The notes: generated from the letters alone by a model not told the origin. A stretch of 64,000 bases of DNA from Actinomyces oris (GCF_006546825.1 NZ_VICC01000004.1:1-64000), one strand, 5' to 3'; shown: positions 37,530-46,508, counted from the stretch's first letter. Numbers and translations are program-made.

Positions 37530-39071
37530 GTGACCCAGTCGAGTTCTTCGGCGTCTGAGTCGGCTTCCGAGCCGACCGAGGTGCGGGCGGTGGGCGGCGC
37601 CGCCCCGGCGGGTGCCGTTGAGTGTGGGCGACCTGCCGATAGCTCAGTCGCCGCAAGCCTCTCGGCGGTTGAGGTGAGTGATGGGGTCGTCCCGTCGCGG
37701 GCCTCGCGCCCTTCGCCGCTGCGACGGCTCGGCGGGATCCTCAAACGGGGGTCGTCGTCAGGCGCCAGCTGGTCGTCTGTGGGAACCACAGCCGTGGCCA
37801 AAGTGGTGGTCATGGGGGTGTCCGGCGTCTTCGGGCTGGTCAACACCAGCCTCATCATCAGGCACTTCGGGGCCGATGCCTTCGCCCAGTACGGCCTGCT
37901 GGCCACCTTCCCCACCCTCATGCCCTTCACCGACCTGGGGATCGGCGCGGTCATCCTCAACACGGTGGCGAGCTCGAACGACCCGGCCCACGACTCGACC
38001 GTGCGGCGCACGATCACCACCGCCGTCCGGGTGCTGCTCGGCTCCGCCCTGGTCATCAGCACCGTCGGCGTCGTCATCCTGCTGCTGGGCGCCTGGCCCG
38101 GGCTGCTGGGGGGCAAGCTCATGGAGGGCGGCGGACTCACCGCCACCGTCTGCCTCATCATCTACGCCGCGGCCCTGCCACTGTCCGTGGGGCAGCGGGT
38201 CATCATCGGGCTGGGGCGCTCGACCACCCAGGTCATCAGTCAGGGGGTCGTCTCCCCGGCCATGTCCTGCTTCCTGCTGCTGGCCATCGTCACCGGGCTG
38301 GGGCGCGGCAACGCCGTGTCCATCTACTCCTACATCGCCAACGCCCTGGTGTCGGTCATCTGCATCGTCGTCGCCTGGCGCGCCACCCGCCCCCTGTTCA
38401 AGGGTGCCCTGAGGGACGTGCCGCGGCTGCGCAGTGTGCGCGGTGTGCGCATCGTCAACACCGCGGGCCCCCAGCTGCTGCAGTCCCTGGCCATCCCGAT
38501 CGCCTTCCAGACCGACCGCCTCCTCCTGTCCCACCTGGGGCAGTCTCAGGCCCTGGCCGAGTACAACCTGGCCAACAACCTGTTCAACATGCTCACCCAG
38601 ACTGTCATGGCGGCCGGCGTCGCCATGTGGCCCATGTTCGCCAGGGCCCGGGCCGACAAGCGCGTCGAGAGCCCCTTCAAGCCGGCCATCGCCTTCAGCG
38701 GGGGCGGTCTCCTCCTGGCCCTGGCCCTGGTGGCCATCACCCCCTGGGCCGCCCGAGTCATGTCCCACGGCAAGATCGTCCTGCCGGCCGCGCTCGTGTG
38801 GGCCTTCGCCGCCTACGTCGCCGTCGAGGCCGGCAAGCAGCCGCTGGGCATGTACATGACCGACCCGCGCGGCCTGCAGTTCCAGGTCATTCCGGTGCTC
38901 ATCCTGGTGCCGATGAATCTCGCCATCTCCTGGGTCCTCATTGGGCCCTTCGACGCCGCCGGGCCTATCCTTGGCTCGGTGATCTCGGTGGTCCTGTGCC
39001 AGATCCTCCCGTATGCCTGGTGGGTGCGCCAGGACGTGGCCAGGCGTCGTCGAGAGCTGGCCCAGCAGTGA
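37530..39071 (+). CDS. Polysaccharide flippase (Wzx/MATE-like)
   Basis: A predicted lipid-linked oligosaccharide flippase. 513 residues. A Ser/Glu-rich cytoplasmic N-terminus of about 75 residues is followed by about twelve to fourteen membrane helices. Typical features are the opening NTSLIIRHFGADAFAQYGLL and an internal QTDRLLLSHLG near the second half. GTG start with AGGAG 6 nt upstream; the earlier GTG at 37500 has none. It follows the divergent promoter region and is the first gene of the plus-strand arm of the polysaccharide locus. Confidence 0.88.
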   Translation: MTQSSSSASESASEPTEVRAVGGAAPAGAVECGRPADSSVAASLSAVEVSDGVVPSRASRPSPLRRLGGILKRGSSSGASWSSVGTTAVAKVVVMGVSGVFGLVNTSLIIRHFGADAFAQYGLLATFPTLMPFTDLGIGAVILNTVASSNDPAHDSTVRRTITTAVRVLLGSALVISTVGVVILLLGAWPGLLGGKLMEGGGLTATVCLIIYAAALPLSVGQRVIIGLGRSTTQVISQGVVSPAMSCFLLLAIVTGLGRGNAVSIYSYIANALVSVICIVVAWRATRPLFKGALRDVPRLRSVRGVRIVNTAGPQLLQSLAIPIAFQTDRLLLSHLGQSQALAEYNLANNLFNMLTQTVMAAGVAMWPMFARARADKRVESPFKPAIAFSGGGLLLALALVAITPWAARVMSHGKIVLPAALVWAFAAYVAVEAGKQPLGMYMTDPRGLQFQVIPVLILVPMNLAISWVLIGPFDAAGPILGSVISVVLCQILPYAWWVRQDVARRRRELAQQ

Positions 39072-39240
39072 GTCCCTCCTCGTCGGCCGCCGGTGCTGAG
39101 CCGGCTCGCGCAGCCCGGGAGTCGACGCCGCGCCCCTACGCCCGACCACTGCCCGACATCCCCCGACTCCCTCATCTCGCCGTTCCTCATCTGTCCAACA
39201 CCCGGCCCGGTTCCTCGGGCCCCGCTCAAGGAGAAGCCTC

Positions 39241-39975
39241 ATGAGCTCCCCTGCTGGTTCCCCCACCATTGCCGAGAACATCAGGGCCCTGTCCCGGGCT
39301 CAGAAGTCCAAGGCCGGTGCCCCCCTCTACTCCCGCATCATCAACCGCCCCGCGGGCCGGGTCCTGGCCGCGATCGCCCACCGGCTGGGCGCGACCCCGG
39401 ACCAGGTGACGGTCCTGTCGGCACTGTGCACCTACAGCGGCATCGCGCTCATCGCCCTGTGGCGTCCCACAGTCGTGTCCGCCGTGGCGACCGCCCTGCT
39501 GCTCATGTTCGGATACGCCCTCGACGCCGCTGACGGACAGCTGGCAAGATTGCGTCACGGTGGTTCCAAAGCCGGTGAATGGCTCGATCACGTTGCCGAC
39601 GTCATCAAGCTCTCGACAATTCACGGGGCCATTGCGATCTCGCTGTTCCGTTTTGCAGAACTACCTCCCTCGGTTCTGCTTATTCCGCTGGCTTTCGGAG
39701 CGGTTCAGAATATTCACTTCTTCAGCTACATCCTGACGTATCAGCTGCGTTATCACGGTGGGACGCCTTTGGCTAAGGATGAATCCCGACCGGGCATTCT
39801 CAAGTCGGTTCTGTCGGCCCCCACGGACTACGGGCTCATGTGCTTCGTGCTCATGACCCGCTTCGCGCCCACGGTCTTCCTGTGGGTGTACGGCATCATG
39901 CTCCTGGGCTACGCGGGCTACGTGGCGCTGGCTCTGCCCAAGTGGTACCGCGACCTGCGCAACGACCTCCAGTAG
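39241..39975 (+). CDS. CDP-alcohol phosphotransferase family membrane enzyme
   Basis: Transfers a phospho-alcohol from a CDP-alcohol to an acceptor, or the reverse headgroup reaction. 244 residues with about six membrane helices. The family signature D-G-x2-A-R-x8-G-x3-D-x3-D is complete: D98, G99, A102, R103, G112, D116, D120. The ATG has AAGGAG 7 nt upstream. Nearby genes are for surface polysaccharide, so a CDP-polyol or CDP-glycerol substrate made by the TagD-like enzyme is plausible. Classical phospholipid synthesis is the alternative. Confidence 0.9.
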   Translation: MSSPAGSPTIAENIRALSRAQKSKAGAPLYSRIINRPAGRVLAAIAHRLGATPDQVTVLSALCTYSGIALIALWRPTVVSAVATALLLMFGYALDAADGQLARLRHGGSKAGEWLDHVADVIKLSTIHGAIAISLFRFAELPPSVLLIPLAFGAVQNIHFFSYILTYQLRYHGGTPLAKDESRPGILKSVLSAPTDYGLMCFVLMTRFAPTVFLWVYGIMLLGYAGYVALALPKWYRDLRNDLQ

Positions 39976-40098
39976 GCCCTCGTCGTCGGCCCTCATCGGG
40001 CATGGGGAGGCCGACCCGTGACGGGCTGCGGCGAACCGATCACCGGCACTCCCGCTGAGATCTCCATCTATTCCCCCTCATATCTGTTAAGGAATCTT

Positions 40099-41004
40099 AT
40101 GGCTCTGCTAACCGGGCGCAAGGCGCTACTGGTCTATACGGGACGCAAGGACGGGTTGGGCAACCGTGTGCGTGCGCTGCTGTCCGCCCAGGAGCTCGCT
40201 CGGGTCGAGGACCGCGACCTCTACTACGTGTGGAGCACCGATGAGTACTTCGGCCCCCGGATGGATGAGCTCTGGCGATTCGAAGGGGGCAGTGCCGTAT
40301 CGCGCCTGACCTCCCGGGCGCTCCTGCCCGTGGCCCGGTACCGCCAGCCCAAGGGGGTTCAGATCACTTCCGATCTGCGCCGCCGCCACCTGTGGCAGAT
40401 CCACTCCCACGGCCTGCCCGTCACCTGGGAGGACCCGGCTTGGAAGGGGGGCGCCGCGGAGGGGACGGCGCCCGCCGGGCCGCGCCCCTGGACCGAGCGG
40501 CTGCGCGAACTCACCCCGGTTGACGAGATCGCCGATGAGGTCCGCTCCCTCTACGACGCCCACCTGCGGGGACGCCCCTACGTCGGCATCCAGGTACGCA
40601 CCCACGCGGTCTCCCACGCCAAGACCATCGAGTCCTCACCGGTGGAGTGGTTCGCCGACCGGATGCGCCAGATCCGCGCCGACCACCCCGACGTCCCCTT
40701 CTTCCTGTCCTGCGACACCCCCGAGGCCCAGAATCAGCTGGCCGGGGAGTTCGACGGCTGCGTCTTCCTGACGGACAAAGGTGGTTACAACACCGTCAAA
40801 GGCGTGCGCTCGGGCCTGGTCGACCTCTACCTGCTGGCCAGCTCCCAGCACCTCATCGGGGCCTCCTTCTCCAGCTTCGTGGAGATGGCCGTCTTCCTGT
40901 GCGACGGCGTTGTCCCCTTCGAGCGGCCCGACCAACCCCTTGACGGCGAGTTCAGCCTTTCCCTGGGGCTGGCCGAGGACCCGCTGCGCCCCGCCCAGCG
41001 CTGA
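40099..41004 (+). CDS. NodZ/fucosyltransferase-like protein
   Basis: A possible glycosyltransferase. 301 residues. The N-terminus (LVYTGRKDGLGNRVRALLSA) resembles the G-x-GNR loop of NodZ/POFUT-type transferases. The second half has VGIQVRTH, the GDP-sugar phosphate-binding Arg region of that fold, then FFLSCDTPEAQNQL and a DLYLLASSQHLIGASFSSFVEMA stretch typical of the C-terminal Rossmann lobe. I start at the ATG at 40099 with TTAAGGAA just upstream; the longer frame from 40018 has no ribosome-binding site. Donor and acceptor unknown. GDP-fucose is the family precedent only. Confidence 0.7.
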   Translation: MALLTGRKALLVYTGRKDGLGNRVRALLSAQELARVEDRDLYYVWSTDEYFGPRMDELWRFEGGSAVSRLTSRALLPVARYRQPKGVQITSDLRRRHLWQIHSHGLPVTWEDPAWKGGAAEGTAPAGPRPWTERLRELTPVDEIADEVRSLYDAHLRGRPYVGIQVRTHAVSHAKTIESSPVEWFADRMRQIRADHPDVPFFLSCDTPEAQNQLAGEFDGCVFLTDKGGYNTVKGVRSGLVDLYLLASSQHLIGASFSSFVEMAVFLCDGVVPFERPDQPLDGEFSLSLGLAEDPLRPAQR

Positions 41005-41022
41005 CGGCCCACAGGTTGGTCA

Positions 41023-41071
41023 GCCGGCAGGACGCCTGCCGGCGGGGTCAGGCGGGAGGGGTGCTCCCGCC
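41023..41071. terminator. Two tandem hairpins between convergent genes
   Basis: Perfect 9-bp stem GCCGGCAGG/CCTGCCGGC (41023-41043), then 8-bp stem GGCGGGAG/CTCCCGCC (41051-41071). They lie in the 88-bp gap between the plus-strand NodZ-like gene and the minus-strand GT4 genes, so probably terminate both. Confidence 0.7.
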
Positions 41072-41092
41072 CGACCCGGTGGAGCGGGGGCC

Positions 41093-42268
41093 TCAGTGCC
41101 TGACGAGCTCGTCGATGATGCGGGTCATCGTGGCGCGATACCCGGCCACGGAGAAGCGCTCGGCGGCCTCGCGCGCACCCTGCGCGGCGAGCCGGGCTGC
41201 CAGGTCCGGGTCGGCCGCCAGGGATCCCAGGGCGTCGGCCAGGGCCTGCGCGTCGTCGGCGGGAACGAGCAGGCCGGTGGCCGAATCGGTGACGACCTCG
41301 GCCAGGCCCTGGACCCGGGAGGCCACCAGCGGCCGGGCCGCGTGCATCGCCTCGACCGCCGTGTTCCCGAAGGGCTCGGCCCGGGAGGGCACGACGACGG
41401 CGTCGGCGGCCTCCAGCACCGGCCAGGTGGGGTGCACATAACCCAGCAGCTCGACGTGCCCCTCCAGGTCCGCCCGACCTGCGCGCTCACGCAGCTCGGC
41501 CTCGTACCACTCGTAACCGGGGAAGACCGAGCCGCACACGCTTAAGGAGGCATCCACCCCCGAGCGGCGCAGCAGCCCGACGGCGTCGAGAGCCACGTCC
41601 ACACCCTTGCGCGGGGACAGTCGCCCCACCATGGCGATCCGGAAGGAGTCCCCGGCTTGTCTGGGGCGCAGGGGCTCCAGAGGCTGGTCCGGTCCGGCGA
41701 CCCCGTTGTGGACCACCTCCGTGCGTGAGGCCAGTCGCGGCTGGGCGTCCAAGAGCGCGTCGCGGGCCGCCCCGGAGTTCGCCACGATCCGGGAGGCCGC
41801 CAGCAGTGGGGCGTTGAGCCCGGCGCGGATGATCCGGCGCTGGGTGTCCTCGGCCTCGTGCACGTGGGCCAGCACCGGGATGCCGGCCGCGCTCGCGGCC
41901 ACTGGCCACCAGGGGATGGTCACCGTGTTGCTGAGAACCACGTCGGCGCGGCTGGCACGGATGACCGACCGCAGGCGGGCGATCTCCGGGGCGGCCTGAG
42001 CGGAGAGCCTCGCCAGGCCGGAGGGGCTGAGCAGGGCCTTGCGCAGGACCGTGAAGGGCATGACGGCCACGCGGGCGCCGGCGTTGCGCAGCACCGCCAC
42101 CAGGGGGCCGTCCTGGGGCAGGGCCACGAGGACCTCGTGGCCGGTCTCGATGAGTCCGTGAATGGTCTCCACCAGCTGCCAGTCCGAGCCGTACAGGTCG
42201 GGGGAGGGGTGGGCCACGAGGACTCGGGCGGCACCGGTGCGGGCGCCGGCCGCCCCACCCCGGTTCAC
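41093..42268 (-). CDS. GT4-family glycosyltransferase
   Basis: A GT-B retaining transferase. 391 residues from a GTG that overlaps the TGA of the upstream GT4 gene (GTGA) and has GGAAAGG 7 nt upstream. The N-lobe begins RVLVAHPSPDLYGSDWQL. The C-lobe has AMVGRLSPRKGVDVALDA and the donor-binding acidic pair in SRAEPFGNTAVEAMHA. A longer open frame extending to 43051 is only an antisense-like continuation inside the neighbour. No signal peptide. Probably adds a sugar of the surface polymer on the cytoplasmic face. Confidence 0.9.
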   Translation of the reverse strand: MNRGGAAGARTGAARVLVAHPSPDLYGSDWQLVETIHGLIETGHEVLVALPQDGPLVAVLRNAGARVAVMPFTVLRKALLSPSGLARLSAQAAPEIARLRSVIRASRADVVLSNTVTIPWWPVAASAAGIPVLAHVHEAEDTQRRIIRAGLNAPLLAASRIVANSGAARDALLDAQPRLASRTEVVHNGVAGPDQPLEPLRPRQAGDSFRIAMVGRLSPRKGVDVALDAVGLLRRSGVDASLSVCGSVFPGYEWYEAELRERAGRADLEGHVELLGYVHPTWPVLEAADAVVVPSRAEPFGNTAVEAMHAARPLVASRVQGLAEVVTDSATGLLVPADDAQALADALGSLAADPDLAARLAAQGAREAAERFSVAGYRATMTRIIDELVRH

Positions 42269-43434
42269 CAGCCGGCCTTTCCGGTGCGCCGTCCGGAGGG
42301 GCGCTGGCGGACGGGGCCCTCGAGCGCGAGGCGCCGGGCCAGGGCCTCGTAGCCGGAGGCCACCTCGTCCCAGTCGTAGAGGGCCGCACGCTTGCGGGAC
42401 TCCTCGCCGCGCGCGGTTTGGGCCTCCACGTCGGACTCGGCGGAGACGACCAGGGCGGCCACCTCCTCGGGCGTGGTCCAGTAGCGGCCGGCCTCGCCCA
42501 GGACCTCGCGGTTGAAGGAGACGTCGAAGGCGTCCACTGCGGCCCCGGCGCCGATGGCGCGCAGCAGGGAGGGGTTCGTGCCGCCCACGGAGTGGCCGTG
42601 GTAGTAGACCAGGGCGCCGGAGTAGAGGGCGTCGAGCAGATCCTGGTCCCACAGGCCGCCGAGCAGGCGGACCCGGCCGTCGGCCAGGGACTCGATGCGG
42701 GCGGTGTAGTCGTCGGCGTAGGGTGCCGATCCGACGACGACCAGGGGAAGCGTCGCCCCGGAGCGCACGTAGCCCTCCACGATGACGTCGACGTGGTTCT
42801 CCACCTCGAAGCGGGCCACCACCAGGTGGAAGCCCTTGGGGTTCAGGTCCAGCTCGGCCAGGCGCGAGGTGTCGGCGCTGATGCGGGGCGCCCCGTAGGC
42901 GAGAAGGTCGGTGGGGGCGTTGAACTCCTCGGTGTAGTAGTCGGCGATGCCCTGGGCGTCGGCGATGAGTGCGTCGGAGTAGCGCACGGCCAGGGCCTCG
43001 GCGGCGCGGTAGTAGCGCTTGCCGGTGGGACCCCACTTTCCGCGACGCCACTCCAGGCCGTCGACGTGCGTGGCCACCGGAATGCGTGCGGCGCGCAGGG
43101 CCGGCAGGAAGGGGGAGTTGGCGGCGTTGAAGACGAAGGCCGCGTCCGGGTGGGTGCGGCGCAGCAGGTGGGCCACTGACAGGGCCGTGTGTGACAGGGT
43201 CTCCAGGCTGCGGTTCTTCACCGAGGGCAGCTCAACCAGTCGCATCCCCAGGTAGGTGTTGGGCAGCGGGGTGTCCGGCTCAGGGTTGCGGCAGTAGACG
43301 AGGACCTGGTGGCCGCGGTCGGCCAGGCGCCGGCCGACCTCCTCGATGGCGGTCTCGAAACCTCCGTAGCGGGCGGGGACGCCTCGCGTCCCGATCATGG
43401 CGATACGGAGCCTGTCCGGGTTCACAGCAGTCAA
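42265..43434 (-). CDS. GT4/DUF1972 glycosyltransferase (RgpA-like)
   Basis: 389 residues from a TTG start with AAGGA 5 nt upstream. It opens with RIAMIGTRGVPARYGGFETAIEE, the DUF1972 signature of rhamnosyl/glucosyltransferases such as RgpA that act early in rhamnose-containing polysaccharides. C-lobe stretches include HSVGGTNPSLLRAIGAGAA and FEVENHVDVIVEGY. It forms a two-gene unit with the following GT4 (4-bp overlap). No dTDP-rhamnose genes are in the window. Confidence 0.9.
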   Translation of the reverse strand: MTAVNPDRLRIAMIGTRGVPARYGGFETAIEEVGRRLADRGHQVLVYCRNPEPDTPLPNTYLGMRLVELPSVKNRSLETLSHTALSVAHLLRRTHPDAAFVFNAANSPFLPALRAARIPVATHVDGLEWRRGKWGPTGKRYYRAAEALAVRYSDALIADAQGIADYYTEEFNAPTDLLAYGAPRISADTSRLAELDLNPKGFHLVVARFEVENHVDVIVEGYVRSGATLPLVVVGSAPYADDYTARIESLADGRVRLLGGLWDQDLLDALYSGALVYYHGHSVGGTNPSLLRAIGAGAAVDAFDVSFNREVLGEAGRYWTTPEEVAALVVSAESDVEAQTARGEESRKRAALYDWDEVASGYEALARRLALEGPVRQRPSGRRTGKAGW

Positions 43435-44112
43435 CGGAGTCCTTTCGAAGGGCGGCGGGGCCGCTCAGGGATGGGAACCAAAGGTCCTCTTCGATGCGAC
43501 TGCCAGTCACGGTGACGGCGGAGGATCATCGACGAGGCGGATGGGGAGGCGGTGATGATGGTGGTGATGATGATGGCGATGAGGCAACGGGCGAGGAGGC
43601 GGGGGCTTGGGCTCTTGCCCTTGAGGTCGCAGGTTCCCGCGGAGCGCCTACGAGCTCGTGGTACCGCGCCTGCCCGGTACACCCGGTCAGCAGTCTAGGG
43701 GCAGGCGACCGCGGGCATGTGCCGAAGGGAGTGTCACGTGAATACCTCCGGTGCACTGGAGCGTGGGTTCAGGGTGCCGCACTGGTGATGCGCCAGAACT
43801 ATGGTGGAGGGATCGCGTTCGACTGGTCCACACCACCTGGGCATGCGCTGAGCATTCCAGCCAAGAATCGGGTGTGGAACTGCGCGGCGGTTAATGAGAG
43901 TCTATCTGTGAGAAAAGTGGGTGGGGCGAACCCTGTCACGTGAGAAGTGATTGATTGCACAACGGGAGCTGGAACAAAGGCCCCTGGAGTCGTTATCAAA
44001 GCGTTATCGCTGTAATACTCTCGTGACTGGCGCCGGTCTTGCTGAGGCAGGGCCGTCCCGTCATACCGCGCCACTTACCCACGTTCCCTCACGTCTTAAG
44101 AACGGAGCACTC
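43435..44112. promoter_or_regulatory. 678-bp intergenic region with repeated TGTCACGTGA and a GAT repeat
   Basis: No gene supported. It contains a (GAT)n-like repeat at 43551-43583 and two exact copies of TGTCACGTGA (43732-43741 and 43934-43943), each with the palindromic core TCACGTGA. The promoter of the first propeller gene is near the right end. Base composition drops in the right half. Short open frames, such as the minus-strand one at 43431-43682, have no ribosome-binding site and read through the GAT repeat. Confidence 0.5.
43991..44018 (+). promoter_or_regulatory. CGTTATC direct repeat and -10 box of the first propeller gene
   Basis: CGTTATC at 43991-43997 and CGTTATCGC at 44002-44010 are 11 bp apart (one helical turn), followed by TAATAC at 44013-44018, a good -10 box. 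The 9-mer CGTTATCGC recurs before the third propeller gene. This suggests a shared regulator binding just upstream of -10. Confidence 0.5.
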
Positions 44113-45678
44113 GTGCATCCTTTCCGTGCTGCCTCCAGTGTGGGGGCGGTCCTGACCGCCCTCCCCCTCGCCCTCGGTGCGCTCGTCGCCCCTACTGTTG
44201 CGCCCCCGGCCGCCGCCGCCCCGGGGCAGGTCGCTCTCGCCTCCCCGCAGCCTCTGCCCACTGCTCAGATGGACGGCATCGTTCTCGACCAGGCGGTGGT
44301 GGGCAATACCGTCTACGTCGTCGGAGAGTTCAAGAACGCCCGCCCGGCAGGGGCGGCCGCCGGCGAGAACGAGTCTCCTCGTTACAACGCCATGGCCTTC
44401 GACATCACGACCGGTGCGCTGCTGGACTGGGCCCCCAAGGTCAATGGCAAGATCAATGCGGTCGAGGCGTCGGCCGACGGCTCCACCATCTACCTCGGCG
44501 GCAACTTCACCTCCGTCAACGATGAGACCGTCTACCGGGTGGCGGCGGTGGATGCTGCAGGCAAGCGCAAGCCACTGGGGGCCTCGGCCAACGGCGCGGT
44601 GATGGATCTGGAGCTCTCTCCCGACGGCTCCACCCTGTACCTGGGTGGTTCCTTCACCCAGATCAACTCCTCCGCGAGGCAGCGCGCCGGTGCTGTGGAT
44701 CTCAAGACGAACAAGGTCAACAGCTTCGCCCCTCAGGTCGACAACTCCCTGGTTCGTTCCATCACGGTGGCCGCTGACAACTCCGCTGTGGCGATCGGTG
44801 GCTCCTTCACCTCGGTGGACGGATCGTCCGACGCCTATGGAATCGCCGTGCTGGAGAAGAGCGGTTCTCTGCGGCACACCAACATCTCCAGCGTCATCCG
44901 CAACGCGGGCTCGAACTCCGGCATCATGAGCCTCAAGTCGGACTCCCGAGGCCTTTACGGCACCGCATACTCCCAGGAGGGGGCTTTCGAGGGGATGTTC
45001 CGCGCCAGCTGGACCACCGGGGACATCGACCTCATGGCCGACTGCCACGGTGACACCTATGACGTGCTGCCCACCACTGACGTCATCTACATCGCCAGCC
45101 ACACGCACGACTGCAGCAACATCGGCGGCTTCTCCGACGGGGAGGAGAGCGGCAAGTATCACCATGCCGTCGGCTTCTCCAGCACGGCCACCGGAACCGT
45201 GCAGCGCAACAAGGTCTGGGGCTACACCGACTTCGAGGGGCAGCCTGCGCCCACTCAGTACAGCGGCTTCCTGCCGGGGTTCCAGATCGGCGAGTACAGC
45301 GGCCTGAGCCAGGCCGTGTGGACCGTCGAGGGCAACAGCCAGTACATCGTCTACGGCGGTGAGTTCCTCGCGGTCAACGGCACCAAGCAGCAGGGGCTCG
45401 TGCGCTTCGCCGCTAGTGGGGGCGACGCCAACGCCGCTGCGCCCGGTGACGAGGGTGGCAACGACAACGGCGACAACGGCAAGGACAACGGCGACAACGG
45501 CAAGGACAAGAAGAACAAGGATAAGAAGGACAAGAAGAACAAGAAGAAGAACAAGAAGAAGCAGGACGACTGGGACAACCAGGACGACTGGGGCCAGGAT
45601 GGCTGGGACAACCAGGACGGCTGGGGCCAGGATGGCTGGGGCCGGGGCGGCTGGGACAACCAGGACGACGAGTGGTGA
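44113..45678 (+). CDS. Secreted beta-propeller protein 1 with Lys- and Trp/Asp-rich tail
   Basis: 521 residues from a GTG with GGAG 5 nt upstream. A signal peptide is followed by a likely cleavage near APPAAAAPG. A six- or seven-bladed-propeller-like region covers about 45-435; repeats such as GSTIYLGGNFTSVN and GSTLYLGGSFTQIN are delta-60/DUF5122-like. Within it C311-H312-G-D314 and H330-x-H332-x-C334 are conserved in the two paralogues. The tail has Asn/Gly/Asp repeats, then a Lys-rich run (about 455-485) and a Trp/Asp/Gly/Gln-rich run to the end. No sorting signal or second membrane helix. It may bind the surface polymer electrostatically. Function unknown. Confidence 0.82.
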   Translation: MHPFRAASSVGAVLTALPLALGALVAPTVAPPAAAAPGQVALASPQPLPTAQMDGIVLDQAVVGNTVYVVGEFKNARPAGAAAGENESPRYNAMAFDITTGALLDWAPKVNGKINAVEASADGSTIYLGGNFTSVNDETVYRVAAVDAAGKRKPLGASANGAVMDLELSPDGSTLYLGGSFTQINSSARQRAGAVDLKTNKVNSFAPQVDNSLVRSITVAADNSAVAIGGSFTSVDGSSDAYGIAVLEKSGSLRHTNISSVIRNAGSNSGIMSLKSDSRGLYGTAYSQEGAFEGMFRASWTTGDIDLMADCHGDTYDVLPTTDVIYIASHTHDCSNIGGFSDGEESGKYHHAVGFSSTATGTVQRNKVWGYTDFEGQPAPTQYSGFLPGFQIGEYSGLSQAVWTVEGNSQYIVYGGEFLAVNGTKQQGLVRFAASGGDANAAAPGDEGGNDNGDNGKDNGDNGKDKKNKDKKDKKNKKKNKKKQDDWDNQDDWGQDGWDNQDGWGQDGWGRGGWDNQDDEW

Positions 45679-45811
45679 TGATGACCATGAGAACCGTTCG
45701 GTCTGTGGACCTGCACGGCGTATCTCCTGAATCCTCCGGTTCTATCGGCAGTGGTGGTGTGCTTCCCGACTCAGTGGTCGCTGAGGGCGGTGCGGCGCGC
45801 GACGGAGGTCG

Positions 45812-45817
45812 TACGCT
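45812..45817 (+). promoter_or_regulatory. Putative -10 box (TACGCT) of the lipoprotein gene
   Basis: TACGCT ends 7 nt before the GTG at 45825 and no ribosome-binding site lies between. It supports that GTG, which also gives a normal-length lipoprotein signal peptide. Confidence 0.4.
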
Positions 45818-45824
45818 TCGGCAC

Positions 45825-46508
45825 GTGTCACGAACTCGAATGCTGATCCTCCCCGCTGTCCTGGTGCTGGGTCTGGGGCTGGCCGCCTGCGGAGGCGGAA
45901 AGTCTCAGAGCACTGCCAGTCCCTCCGCCTCTGCTGCAGCCTCTGCCAGTGGCTCGGCCTCCGCTCAGGCCGTCCCCTCGAACGTCGCCACCCCGACGGT
46001 CCAGACCGCGAAGCCGACGGCCGCGCCTGCGTCCCCCTCGGAGGATGTCTCCACTCCGGACGCCTCCTCGCTCGACCCCAAGGCCGTCGAGACCGGTGAT
46101 CTGTCGAAGGATGAGTACCCCGAGGTGGGCCTGGACAAGTCCGTCCGCGTTGACGGGGACCTGGTGATCTCCCTGGGCCAGATGCAGGCGAAGGACTTCG
46201 CCAGTGGGCCCGGCGAGGTGGGGGGTGCTGGAGTCCTGGTTCCGGTGACGGTGACGAACAAGTCCAGCCAGGACCTGCCGCTGGCCAGCGTGCTGTCCAC
46301 CACCGTCAACTACGGTGAGGGGGCTGGTACGCCCGCCAGCGAGATCGTCTCGGCCTCGGACGCGGTCCCTGCCACACTCGCGGCCGGTCAGACGGTGACT
46401 GTCAATCGAGCCTTCGTCATCCCTGCGGAGGGGCGAGGAAACGTCAAGGTCGTCGTGGACCTCGGGGCGGGCCGTGGGGCCGCCACCTTCCGGGGGTCTG
46501 CCGGCTGA
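45825..46508 (+). CDS. Lipoprotein with DUF4352-like Ig fold
   Basis: 227 residues. The signal peptide MLILPAVLVLGLGLAAC ends in a lipobox (LAAC), so the mature Cys is lipidated. A Ser/Ala/Pro/Thr-rich linker follows. The C-terminal domain (about 105-220, VRVDGDLVISLGQM... VPVTVTNKSSQDLPL) looks like the Ig-type DUF4352 fold of actinobacterial lipoproteins. It lies between two secreted propeller genes, and a role with them is only positional. The frame extends to 45672, but upstream codons lack a signal-sequence start. Confidence 0.8.
   Translation: MSRTRMLILPAVLVLGLGLAACGGGKSQSTASPSASAAASASGSASAQAVPSNVATPTVQTAKPTAAPASPSEDVSTPDASSLDPKAVETGDLSKDEYPEVGLDKSVRVDGDLVISLGQMQAKDFASGPGEVGGAGVLVPVTVTNKSSQDLPLASVLSTTVNYGEGAGTPASEIVSASDAVPATLAAGQTVTVNRAFVIPAEGRGNVKVVVDLGAGRGAATFRGSAG

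Noticed and set aside
41093-43051. A 652-residue extended glycosyltransferase frame
   Set aside because: The first 261 codons lie inside the neighbouring GT4 gene in another frame and are Arg/Pro-rich shadow sequence; the real start is the GTG at 42268.
43431-43682. Small minus-strand frame with an Ile/Thr-rich stretch
   Set aside because: The hydrophobic part is a translation of the GAT repeat, and there is no ribosome-binding site.
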